Shown: positions 1 to 10,600 of the stretch, one piece after another | Numbering within the stretch: the first letter of the stretch is position 1 | Layout of the letters: the number at the start of each line of letters is the position of its first letter | Origin: Gerris lacustris | Taxonomy: Eukaryota > Arthropoda > Insecta > Hemiptera > Gerridae | DNA: 64,000 nucleotides | Direction of reading: 5' to 3' | NCBI GenBank assembly: GCA_951217055.1 | Contig: OX578276.1 | Coordinates: forward strand, 120,970,979-121,034,978 | Translations under genes and position numbers: made by a program | Notes under the pieces: generated by a model | Told to the model about the DNA's origin: nothing | What the model saw: only the letters and a program-made list of their open reading frames with translations | Databases searched by the model: none

Positions 1-10
1 AGGCAGAATA

Positions 11-74
11 AATTATTCCTGATTTTACTGTCTAGGCAGTAAAATTATTCCTGATTTTACTGTCTAGGCAGTAA
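11..74. repeat. Two tandem copies of a 32-bp unit
   Basis: A 32-base unit at 11-42 is repeated exactly at 43-74. It contains the phrase GTCTAGGCAGTAAA, and similar CAGTAAA-type phrases recur near 3640-3760 and 29000-29170, so it is probably part of a dispersed repeat. No coding content is visible. Confidence 0.75.
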
Positions 75-311
75 AATTACATTTCCTTGCCCGAAATCTT
101 AATAATGCCTCAAGAAGATTAAAAAAAAAGTCTCACCACTTTGATATTTCTTATCACTCGTTTGATAAGGAACTTGTTGATTTATATTTAAAAATCTAGT
201 AACAAAGGCTAAATTTGGATGTAGGAGGCTTTTGCCTTGCTGAAAGTAACATAGTAGAAATATATAGTACCAAATATATATAAGAGTAGTTCTAGAAAGA
301 AAATAAGAAGG

Positions 312-540
312 GGAGCTAGCGTGGCCGTGTGGGTTAAACCACGTCTGCTCAGCCATCAATGGATCAGGAGGTCGTGGGTTCGATCCTTCGCCGTGATACT
401 CTGATTTACATGGCTCACTATGATGGTGTGAAGTGGCTGGAACTCTCCACCACGGGGCTAGTAACAAGGGCCCGAATGAAGGCCTAATTGCTAGGTTCGA
501 ACAAGTGGTTCGTCCTACCCGTACTTGACAATTGGTTGCT
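312..540 (+). mobile_element. tRNA-derived SINE
   Basis: The segment has a split RNA polymerase III promoter. An A-box-like TGGCCGTGTGGG starts near 322 and a B box GTTCGATCC lies at 378-386, about 55 bases apart as in a tRNA gene. The acceptor and anticodon arms do not form a convincing tRNA, and about 150 bases of unrelated body follow, as in tRNA-derived SINEs. It abuts the decayed copia fragment on its right. Boundaries are estimated; I could not define a tail or a target duplication. The long minus-strand open frame across it is antisense translation, not a gene. Confidence 0.6.
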
Positions 541-544
541 TCAA

Positions 545-850
545 ACCTATGGCAAGCCAAAGTTTTCGCAGTCGTGGAGACATAAGTGGCTTTGTCAGTA
601 GATCTGCTGATTGTTTTTCAGTTTCAATTTTCATGATGTCTATTTCTTTCTTTGTCACTAGCTCCCTGACTAAGAAATTACGAATCCTAATATGTTTTGT
701 CCGGCGATGGTACGTTTAATGGCTGCCTCATTATCCATCATTAGCACCGGATTCCCTTTTAGTTGGGCCATACCCAGGTACAGCCTCTTGAGCCACACTA
801 GTTCACGAGCCCCTTCACTAGCTGCATCACATCTCTGCTGCTTGGACTGA
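545..850 (-). pseudogene. Copia RNase H C-terminal remnant
   Basis: The translation gives A-A-S-E-G-A-R-E-L-V-W-L-K-R-L and D-N-E-A-A-I, and after a break at 670 it gives S-A-D-L-L-T-K-P-L, the conserved end of copia RNase H. The N-terminal half of the domain is missing at a junction near 843-850. Confidence 0.8.
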
Positions 851-904
851 ATCATCTTTTATGATTGGCGTGGTTACAGGGTGACAACCAGACATGTTGA
901 ATCG

Positions 905-1625
905 TTCGAGGATTTTCTCAATATACCCACTCTGGTTGATCTTCACTGAACCATCTTTACTCCTACTAATTTGAACCTCCTTTTATCCTTATAAACAAGC
1001 AAGTATCAGCTGCACTTTTGGAGAAACCCATCTTTTCAAGATGATCTGCAAACCTTTTATGCCAGCACCTAGGAGCTTGCTTAAGACCGTACAGGCTTCT
1101 CTTAAGTTTGCAGACTCTTCCAGAGCCATCATTGTAGCCTTCAGGTTGTTCCATGAAGATGGTTTCTTCAAGATCACCATAGAGAAAGGCTGTAGTGACA
1201 TCTAGTTGAGTTAATCCCAAATTTTCATTTGCCGCTACACTCAGCAATGCTCGGAATGTACTTAGCCGTGCTACAGGACTAAAGGTTTGATCAAAGTCTC
1301 TTCCTTTCTTCTGTCGGAAACCTTTTACTACAAGTCTAGCCTTGAACTTGTTTACACTTCCTTCAGGATTAGTGTTCACTTTGTAAACCCATTTACATGG
1401 AATTGCTTTGAGGTTTTGTGGAGGATAAGCTAATTCCCAGGTTTGATTTTCCCCGAGGGAGTTCATTTCCTTTTCCATAGCCTCTCGCCATTTTTCATAG
1501 TCTCCACTTTTCAAAGCTTGAGTGTAGTTTTCTGGTTCAGCCACTTCGTTCACTTCAGTTGCAGCAGTCATGAAATCTTCATACTTCTTTGGCAAACGAA
1601 GCTTTGACCAATCTCTTAATCTCAT
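905..1625 (-). pseudogene. Copia reverse transcriptase remnant lacking the YVDD loop
   Basis: The translation shows standard copia RT blocks: W-x-x-A-M-x-x-E, K-W-V-Y-K, K-A-R-L-V-V-K-G-F, F-S-P-V-A-R, Q-L-D-V-x-T-A-F-L-Y-G and S-L-Y-G-L-K-Q-A-P-R-C-W. After L-F-I-R the frame breaks near 970-985. The next block, in another frame (905-965), is K-D-G-S-V-K-I-N-Q-S-G-Y, which normally lies well downstream of the catalytic Y-V-D-D. The active-site loop is therefore deleted. Confidence 0.9.
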
Positions 1626-1879
1626 GGTATGAGTACTCGATCTTAGAGAATACCGATCATCGTCTTGATTTTTATCAGTAGATTTGCCAGGTTCAGGTTA
1701 ATCGAAGCCTAAGAAATCTGATCCTGCATGTGAATCACTTTGGCTGTCAACTGCTTCCTCAGATGTTTGAAGATCTTCTCTTTCATTATTAATTGGAGCT
1801 TGTTCTTCTAGTTTCTCGTCTTCTTCAGTAGGAATTAAATTCAAGTTGTTATTTTTAGATAAGATTTCTTCCTTGAAGA

Positions 1880-3165
1880 CTATCCCTCAACATCTCTTGA
1901 TCTTATTAGTCTGTTGACTTCTTCACACCACACTCGATAACCTTGAAAACCATAATAACCAACAAGCTTTCCTTTAATAGCCTTCTTATCAAACTTTTTC
2001 CTTTTCTGAGACGGGATATGCACATAACAGATTGAGCCAATTATTCCGAGATGTTTTATTCTAGCTTTTTTCTTGAACCAAACTTCATAAGGAGATTTTC
2101 CAGCAGCACCAGATAACGCAGTTAGATTTAATACATAGCTAGCAGTATTGATCATCTCTGCCCACAATGTCTGAGGAAAACTTCCATGAGAATGCATCAT
2201 AGCTCGAGCTGTCTCCACCAATGTTCGATTTTCTCTTTCACTTAAACCATTTTGTTCAGGAGTATAAGGCATGGTCAGTCTTTGTCTAATTCCAAATGTA
2301 GAGAGAGTTTGTCGTACACTGACATTGTCAAACTCTTTTCCAATCTCACATAAGAATTCCTTGACAGTATGACCTACTGCTTTAATTTCAGCTAAATACT
2401 TTTCTTCAATTTGTCAGCTACTTCTGACTTCTGACGTAAGAAATATACATAGCGATATTTGCTAAAGCTGTCCTTAAATAAAACAAAATAGCGAAATTTA
2501 AAATTTGAATCATGGAATGGACCTCACACATCTGCATGGATCAGCTCCCCAGGTTGGGTGGTACGTTGTCCTACTCCGAATGGTAATCTATGAGCTTTTC
2601 CATAAACACAACCTTCACAAAGTTCATTGTTTAAACTAGCTTTGATTCCTAATTCTCTTAGCATAATGTCTCTAACATGTCGTTTATTTTGGTGTCCAAA
2701 TCGTTCATGATATAGCTGTACAATATCATTATTAGTTACAGCATTTACCTGATTTACTGATGAGGGTTTAACAGTTGTCATAGCTAAACGGAACAGACCA
2801 CTGCCCTTCTTTCTTGTAGCTATCAATTTGATGTCTTTTTCAACTGTCAGATGGCATACTTCACTTCTTGGAACAAATAGGCTGTCAGGACGTTTGTCTT
2901 GAGCGGCAAGAACAGAAAACAGATTTTTCCTGATGTTAGGGACATACTAAACATCTGTTAAAGTAATCTAAATTTGACGATTTTTGACGGGATTTCCACT
3001 TCAGCATTTAAAGAGTCACCGCCAGCAGTGATCACTGAATGAGAAGCGTTAGAGAATGGTTGAAAAGTTTAAAAGAAAACTTTTCTGTGAGTGACATGTG
3101 TAGCGCCATTGTCGAGGAACCACGAATCATAGTCATTTTCTGTAGTTAATAAAATTGTTTCTGTA
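1880..3165 (-). pseudogene. Copia protease / gag-pre-integrase / integrase remnant
   Basis: From 3165 downward on the minus strand there is a copia-type protease site written D-N-G-A, where D-S-G-A is usual. A stop near 2950 follows, then an open stretch with the zinc finger H-x3-H...C-x2-C (2524-2830) characteristic of gag-pre-integrase. After a stop at about 2525 come core integrase residues (about 2400-2520), and at 1880-2272 the end of the catalytic core with T-P-E-Q-N-G and S-E-R-E-N, where the E is the third DDE residue. Known copia polyproteins have these domains in one frame, so the multiple breaks mark decay. Confidence 0.85.
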
Positions 3166-3199
3166 AAAAGAGAGAGTCTAGACCTATCTTCAACCGATG

Positions 3200-3345
3200 A
3201 TACTTTTGATTTTGGTAGACTCGAATACCAAATATCAAAAAAATCGTTCTACTTTTACTCAAGTTATCGTCGGATACGTAAACGTTACACACAGACAGAC
3301 AGATAATATTCATATTTTGTTGAATGTAAGAAGCTCGCTTACCCT
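3200..3345 (+). repeat. Dispersed repeat, copy with ACAG tail
   Basis: The segment shares the phrase TTTTACTCAAGTTATCGTC and the following ACAGACAGACAG stretch with copies at 11060-11525 and 58980-59400. It is a truncated copy joined directly to the copia fragment. Confidence 0.6.
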
Positions 3346-3639
3346 CGCTTCAATTATATATACTAGTATTATATATTACAATTTAATAAGTAAACTTTAA
3401 TTAATAACCTTTTTATTTATATAATAATTTGCCTATATTTATTAATTAATGTTTTATAAGTAAAAAGAATAGTAGGTCTTCAATTAACTGGCAATCCGGC
3501 AACTTCAAGTGAACATTCATATTGTTGAAGTCATTCTAGATTAGATCAGCACCTTTTCTTGATTTATCCAAATTACTTCTTTCCTTAATTTTTTGTAAAA
3601 TAAAAATTTAGGTGAATTACGTAGGAATCAATTAGGTAA

Positions 3640-3765
3640 ATTACCTGCCTCGGCAGTTAATTTTCATAGCCTGTCCTCGCCTTCGGCTTAGAGGCTAACC
3701 TCATCACTCGTCAGTAAAATTCCATTTTGTTGCCTAGTTACATAAATAACTATTTTTGATTTGTA
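3640..3765. repeat. Dispersed repeat (CCTGCCTCGGC...CAGTAAAATTCC type)
   Basis: A block with a CCTCGGC phrase, CAGTAAAATTCCATTTTGTT and GCCTAGTTAC closely matches 28975-29175. It has no coding potential and is probably a transposon tail of unknown family. Confidence 0.55.
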
Positions 3766-3858
3766 CTCAATCCAAAACCTCTTTCCATATTCCATATCCA
3801 AAACCTCTTCCATGTTCTGCTTTGACTCATTTTCTTCCAACTCAATAAGCACTGGTAA

Positions 3859-4434
3859 CAGTGGCGCACCCAGGGGGGGGCACGGGGGGCACGTGCCCCC
3901 CCCCCCCCAAAGCCAAAGACCTGAAATTTAAGTATTCAATTCCGCAGCACATTTTAAAGTAATAGTGCTGTGATAGTAAAAAAAAAGCAATAAATAAGTA
4001 ATTATATAGGTACCTAGTTTCCCAGACATTTTTGTTTTTTTTTTGGTGTTTAAAAAGACGTGCCAAAATATTATTCCTATATAATTTTTTTTAAATAAAA
4101 TACCCCGGTCATCATGTCCCGTTCTTAAAAATCTTAAATTTATTTTTATAAAATAACATTTTAGATGCTCTTAGAGTAGGCTAGAAAGACGTTTTCAAGT
4201 AACGTCAACTATAAAAATTTTCCCGGGGGAGGACCCCCGGACCCCCCTAAAGGAGAGCCAAGCCCCCCTTAAAAATTGGCTAGATCCGCTATTAATATGA
4301 AATAATTTTAAGAACAAAGAAAACCCGACTTCTTAATTGTCTGTGATTATGCTAAGCCCACATTACATCCCCCCCCCCCCCCCACTTTTTTTCTTCTGTG
4401 CCCCTCCCAAAAAAAAATCCTGGGTGCGCTACTG
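3859..4434. mobile_element. Non-autonomous hAT-like element with 8-bp TSD
   Basis: The ends are CAGTGGCGCACCCAGG (from 3859) and the inverted CCTGGGTGCGCTACTG (to 4434). The 8-bp sequence ACTGGTAA flanks both ends at 3851-3858 and 4435-4442. Short CAGTGGCG-type TIRs with 8-bp duplications are the hAT superfamily signature. The inside has long C/G runs and no transposase. The right end is about 60 bases upstream of a transporter exon, so the element sits at the branch-point side of that intron. Confidence 0.85.
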
Positions 4435-4493
4435 ACTGGTAAAACTATAATTTTTCTAACACACTATTTATGTACTGATGTCTCTGGTTCCAG

Positions 4494-4686
4494 AGTTGGT
4501 TGAAGAGGAACCTTCTTCTAGTTTTGACTTTAGCAGCGGTAGTTCTCGGTCTGGTGTCTGGATTCCTTTTGAGGTTAAGTCGACCTTCAGAAGACTTCAT
4601 ATCTGTTATCTCATTTCCAGGAGAAATTCTCATCCGACTACTTAAGATGTTCATACTACCACTTATAATGTCTTCGCTTATTTCAG
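4494..4686 (+). CDS. EAAT exon: TM1-TM2
   Basis: The acceptor CAG ends at 4493 and the donor GTATTT begins at 4687. The exon starts in phase 0 with S-W-L-K-R-N-L-L-L and encodes two hydrophobic helices and S-F-P-G-E-I-L-I-R. It leaves one base for the next codon. An ATG at 4478 is in a different frame, so the true start is further upstream. Confidence 0.9.
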
Positions 4687-7600
4687 GTATTTTTTAACTA
4701 CATAAATTATATATATGGTCTTGACTTAAGTAAGTAATTGGTAGGAAAATGACATTAGTTAAGAAATGAAACTGAAGTAACCTATAATACTTTCCTCGAA
4801 ATAATATAATTATTATTATATCAGTCCTGTGTAATAATGATATTGCTCAAATTATCGAAGATCCTACATTTTATTTTTTATTTTCAACCCAGTATTATAT
4901 TTTCGTATTGTATTTTCAACTGCAATAATAAATCGTTAGTGAAGTGCCAGACAATAACAAATATGTATATTGATACGATCATATAAACATTAGAATATAC
5001 CTACTTCACCTCTCCTAGCCGGCTAATGTGTTCTATTGTGAGTTATAATCTTTCGAAAGAAATGAAATTTTAACTGTTTAAACAAGTATTAAGTAAACTT
5101 GGTCCGTAGGCTTCCGCGGGTAGATTCGTCATAAACAGCTTGGGTTTCCGGTGAAATCCGCGTCACGAAGGGGTTGAAATCCGACGTTTCGCTTCCACTA
5201 CTGGAAGCATCTTCAGGGGTGTGGTGCATCACGGTGTTGACTCGAAGCAAACACAGAATATACTGAAGACTAGAGAGAAGAATGGCATACCCATTCTTCT
5301 TGGTACGCCATTCTTCTCTCTAGTCGTCAGTATATCCTGTGTTTGCTTCGAGTCAACACCGTGATGCACCACACCCCTGAAGATGCTTCCAGTAGTGGAA
5401 GCGAAACGACGGATTTCAACCCCTTTGTGACGCGGATTTCACCGGAAACCCAAGCTGTTTATGAAGTATTAAGTAATTATTCATTAATTTTTCTTAATAA
5501 TAATATCTTGAGGTAAAATATAGTATTGAAAATTGTAGTATATGATTACTCATAATTTGTTTTGGCTATGGTTAACCAATGTTTTTCTCACATTTGTCCA
5601 ATCTACAACTAACTTTTCATTTAATTTATAATTGACAAATAAAATTATTGTATGTAAAATTATAATTAATTGTCATATTATTAATGCTAAAAACAAGTTT
5701 ATTTGTTTCTTGCAGCCCTATTTTTAAGAAAGACAATAAAAATACAAACTCAATTGTAATTAGCTAAAATTTATTGTTTTTGAAGGACAGCATTTCCCTT
5801 TAAAATTATTTTTTATTAATGTGATAAAAATTGTAATGATGAAGCCTTTCTAAATAAGATCAATTAATTTAATGCTCATTCACAAATTTATAGATGACTT
5901 CTGTAAAAAGTGTTATTCGATTAAATTTTAAAAAGTTTCATAGTTTGGACATGATTTAAAAATTGATTCAAGAACTTTTTCTGGTGCTTTAGGTATGTCT
6001 CAGCTAGACGCCAAATCTTCGACAAGAATGGGGCTAAGGGCGCTAGTTTATTATGGAGCTACGACGCTGTTAGCTGCTGTAGTAGGGATAGTAGCAGTGA
6101 TGCTGATTCACCCTGGTGACCCGGAGACAAGACACACCATGCCAACCTACCAGTCCGCCTCAGAAAAGATAACAACTACTGACGCCATATTGGATCTCAT
6201 AAGGTAACAGTCCCATGTCAAAAGAAACCCCTCATTGAAACTATACTCACCAATAAATACAGAAGTCCTTCTATTGCAGAAACTTGTTTCCAGAAAACCT
6301 GGTTCAAGCCTGCTTCCAGCAAGTACACACCGTTTATACTGTAAGTATACCCTTATATATTTATTTTCTTTTTAATTACAAATATACATTTAACACAATA
6401 TTCAACTTAAACTCGGTTAAAAAGTTCTATGAACACTTTTTTTCTTTTCCTGATGTGTGGATAATTAGCGGTGACCATAACAGATTGATATGTCTCATCT
6501 TGATAAATTCAATCTTACTTTTTTAATTTAGTCCAAATTTAAGCTTAATCGGCAAAATAGTTCCGAAATTATTTAGCGTAAAAAGTTCGAAAGCCGATAT
6601 TGTCAAAATGGTGGCTGATAAAGAGGTATAGTTGGTGCATGATTAGCTGAATGGAAACTTTTTTAAATTTCTTCGAATATTTGCTAAATTAGCAAAATGG
6701 GTTAATGGCGTCACAAAGTTAAAATTTGCGGTGACCATAACAGATTGATATGTCAACAGCCTGAATACACTCTGTATATTAGATAGGCTTGATCAGGTGA
6801 TAGCCAAAAAAGATTAGTTCGGTTTATTAATCAACACTTCCTGGAATTGTAGGGTGACCATACGTCCCGTTTTGAATGGGACCATCCCGTTTTTTTGAAG
6901 ACATCCCGTTGGTTTCCGAAAATGTCCCGCTTTTGGAAAAATGTATCATTTTCCAGAAGGTCTGGGTAAAATGAAAACCTTGTTCAATACTCAGTGAGTT
7001 AGAGTTTTACTATCTTAGAAAATATGTTATTTATTAACAGGTTGCTTCTCCGATGTGTGATATTTACTCATAAACATTTTGAATTGCAAAACAAAGACAC
7101 TCTCTTACACAAAGTATTTGTAATAACAAATAACCGGTTTCGGCTACTTAATAGCCATCTCCAGATTTTAAATTAGTTGTTTACAGTAACATGGTATCGA
7201 AGTGAATCTCGGTAATTTACTTGGATGTTGGATGTCATGGCCATGATACTGTGAACAACTAATTTAGAATCTGAAGATAGCTATTAAATAGCCAAAACAT
7301 GTTATTATTAATGCAAATACTTTGTGTGTAGACCTTGTGCTTTTTTTTTTCCTTTTCAAAATATTGACGAATATGTTATTTATTATGAGGGATAAATCTG
7401 CACTATATGCCCTACTATTTCTAAATATTCGATTTATTTGTTGTTTTTTTTTTTTAAACTATTCGCTTTTTACATACAAAAACGATTTCGATTATAGCAT
7501 CTCGATAAATTCAATCTTACTTTTTTTAATTTAGTCCAAACTTAAGCTTAATCGGCAAAACAGTTCCGAAATTATCTAGCGTAAAAAGTTCGAAAACCGA

Positions 7601-10600
7601 TATTTTCAAAATGGTTGCAGATAAAGAAGTATAGTTGGTGCATGATTAGCTGAATGGTAATTTTCTACGAATATTTGCTAAATTAGCAAAATGGGTTAAT
7701 GGTGTCACAAAGTTAAAATTTTCCAGACAGCACAACTACATAAATGTAAAGAATGATTTTTGTACCAGTTTCAACTCAAATTAAAATTATTTAAGTTTCA
7801 ACTCTCTAGCTTAAAATTGTGACACAGACAGACATCCAGCTAAAAACCACCCAAATCGTCTTGAAAACCCCAAAATTGATAATTTCAACGGAATTATCAA
7901 TTAATTATTATTAATCTCAGTTTCGGTTTTTTGGGTAAAAACAATGCTTTTCCTTTAGGTAAAGAAAAGTAAAAACAAAGTAAATCGGTCAGTACGAAAT
8001 AGGTGGGCCAAATATTGCAGATTGACTAATTGATGTCAAAAGAGAAAATTTTATAAGAAGAATGCATATTTTTCCTTGAAATTCCCAAAATGTTCCTAGG
8101 TTCTCAGACATCGCCCTCCCTCTTTGGTCTGGGGGCTGCTATATCTTGAATATGGGACCAATAATGGGCTAATTATGACCTACAATGATAACCCTACACG
8201 CAAAAATTGAGAACCGGCAGTGACAGACTCGGAACCATAAATGTTCCCTGGTGTCTCAAACGGATTTCTGTCTTAGAATTTTTGTAATCGGAGACATAAA
8301 AAAATTTCGTTCTTCAGACCAATCACATAGCTTTTGTTACCTTCGGTAAGCTCGGAAGCAAAAGTGAACAACAATAAACCTAAACAGCAGTTTATTTGAA
8401 TATGAAATAATTGTTTCAAATTTAATTAAATTTAAAACAATTTAGTCAATGAATAAATTTATGTGAGAGCCCGCTTTCTAATTAAGCATAATATATGTAC
8501 TAGATATATAAATAAAATATATAATATTACTATCGTAGTTAGAGAAATTTATTAGAAGTAAGTTGGTAGTTTCCATCTGTCATCTGTGAATAGAGAAGAG
8601 AAGGGACACTGCTGGCCTGACATTGACACCCAACATCTACAAATCCACCTTTAACTGTAACTGTATGCATATTGAAACCCGATTATACAGGACTACTGGG
8701 TTTCCTTTGATCTTAACAATTTCTTTGTCACTACAAGTTCTTCTAGTACGAATCTTCCGAATGAAATAATTTGAGAAGTACCGTGACTTCTGTATGTTAC
8801 CTGTATTGTTATGAAAGAATTCGTGGTTTGACCTGTCATTGTTAATTCAAATAAATATATTTCTTAATTATACAGTGTTAATCCAAGCAATACCCTAATT
8901 ATTGCTGATCCTTAGATATAATTAAATTTTTAGTAAACCTTGCAACACTTCTATAAAAAAATACTCATATTATTTGACCGTAATTTTATAATGTTTAATT
9001 CTTCTATGCAATAAATTAAGTATAATTTAAACCTAGTTGTTATGTTTTGCCTCAAGATTCAATTTTGCAATGATGTACAATCAGGGCACTTCCATTTAAT
9101 GATTATTTCTATAACATTTTGTTATTTATTTTACTTTGACATAATTTTAGTTGCTAACACAATAGATGAAGTATTTTTCTCATATGAAGTTCCAGGCAAC
9201 AAAGTAAAAATATATTTTTAAATGAAGTCAAATAGTATATTGCGCGTCGAGTGTGGAAAGTAGCATTTTGCATGCGAGTGTGGAGTTAGCACCCGAGCGA
9301 CAGCGAGGGTAGTAAAATCACACGAGCAATGCAAAATGCCGTTTTCCCACGAGTTGCGTACCATACTTTATCTACGATTGTTAGATTTAAATAATAAATA
9401 CAGAAAAAAATAAACTTGCTATATGTAAGTTCGTATCTCTTCTCTTGATAAAGATGGCATTAATCTTGAGTTGTATTTTTTGCCGAATTAATTATTTCTG
9501 GAGGAGTATTATTCTCTACATTTTCGTCAAAGCCACTTGATTCATTCATTGTTTTTCTCTAAAAACTCGATATAAACAGTTACTTTAATAAAATAATAGC
9601 AAATTAGTTTTGTTAAATGTAAACAAACTCGCTAATCATGCGTGAAGCTGAAGAATTCCTCTTCTTTACCGCGCTAGCGTTGTAAAGAAGAGGAATTCTT
9701 CAGAACCATGAGACGCGCATGCGCAATGAATACAAGTACGTAAATAATCACTTTCTACGTATCTAAACAGAGATATAATGTTTATATTTCGTATCAATCG
9801 TAGATAAAATTATTTTGATATATTTCTCATTTTCAAAAATATCTATTAGAAAACATTTCGTCCGACGTGATCAAACTCAGAGGTTTTTGTTTATTCAAAT
9901 ATTTAGTTTTGTATCTTTGAATTTACCTTAAAACTATTTCATTTTATTTAACTAATGATTAGTAATAACTAATCAATTAAAGTGAATATCTTCCCAATTA
10001 CAGATAAAGGAATCTATTAATTCATCAACAGTCGGAAATGTGACAGAAGAAACGATAAAGTATAAATCTGAACTTAGATATAACGATGGAACTAATGTAT
10101 TAGGTAAGAATCAAAACGTTGTTTATATGTATTATAAGCATGAGTGTGTTCCGTACTCAAGATTATACTTACTTAAACGAAGATAAATGCAGTAAATACT
10201 GTCTTTGTTCCTCTAATACTTAAAAGTAGACGTAGGTTTGTGCATGAATAGGTTGCCGTACACTTCCATTATCTTGTAATTAGTAAAGCTTGCTTACTAA
10301 GGCAAGGTATTTAAAATTATATTTGAAACTTCGTTATTAAATAATAGTCTAGTTGTTCTGCAAAGTTATTAACTATGGATGTAAAAACACAGAAATACAC
10401 AAAAGCTGTAAATAAAAGCCGTTTTTGTTTACGTGAAATTCTTATGAAATTAAGAAATTACTTAGGAGCAATTTATTTCAATAAATTACTCTCTGGTTTA
10501 TTTAACAACCAACATTATCTTAAAGTTAATTTATTCCGCCTGAGATCAGGAACTGTCTCAAAGCTTCTTTTATTTTATGATTTATTCTTCTGTTAATCCC

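Larger units (their letters stand above)
545..3190 (-). mobile_element. Decayed Ty1/copia retrotransposon fragment (pol)
   Basis: Read on the minus strand, the segment carries in order a retropepsin-like site (D-N-G-A, about 3100), a gag-pre-integrase finger (H..H..C..C, 2524-2830), integrase (1880-2520), reverse transcriptase (905-1625) and the end of RNase H (545-850). The order IN before RT is diagnostic of Ty1/copia. No gag and no LTRs are visible. It carries in-frame stops (for example near 2950 and 2525) and internal deletions that removed the RT catalytic loop and the start of RNase H, so it cannot be autonomous. A SINE abuts the 3' side and a dispersed repeat abuts the 5' side. Confidence 0.9.

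Noticed and set aside
312..400. A functional tRNA gene
   Set aside because: A and B boxes are present, but the acceptor and anticodon stems do not pair convincingly and the sequence continues as a SINE body.
99..560. A 153-codon minus-strand open frame
   Set aside because: It crosses the SINE pol III boxes and antisense non-coding sequence; no domain and no start context.
4478..4560. ATG at 4478 as the transporter start
   Set aside because: It is in a different frame from the conserved TM1 sequence; a CAG acceptor at 4491-4493 fits better.
5371..5410. A complete hammerhead ribozyme
   Set aside because: The core and stem II are clear, but the stem III partner and UH cleavage site could not be placed, so only a hammerhead-like core is claimed.
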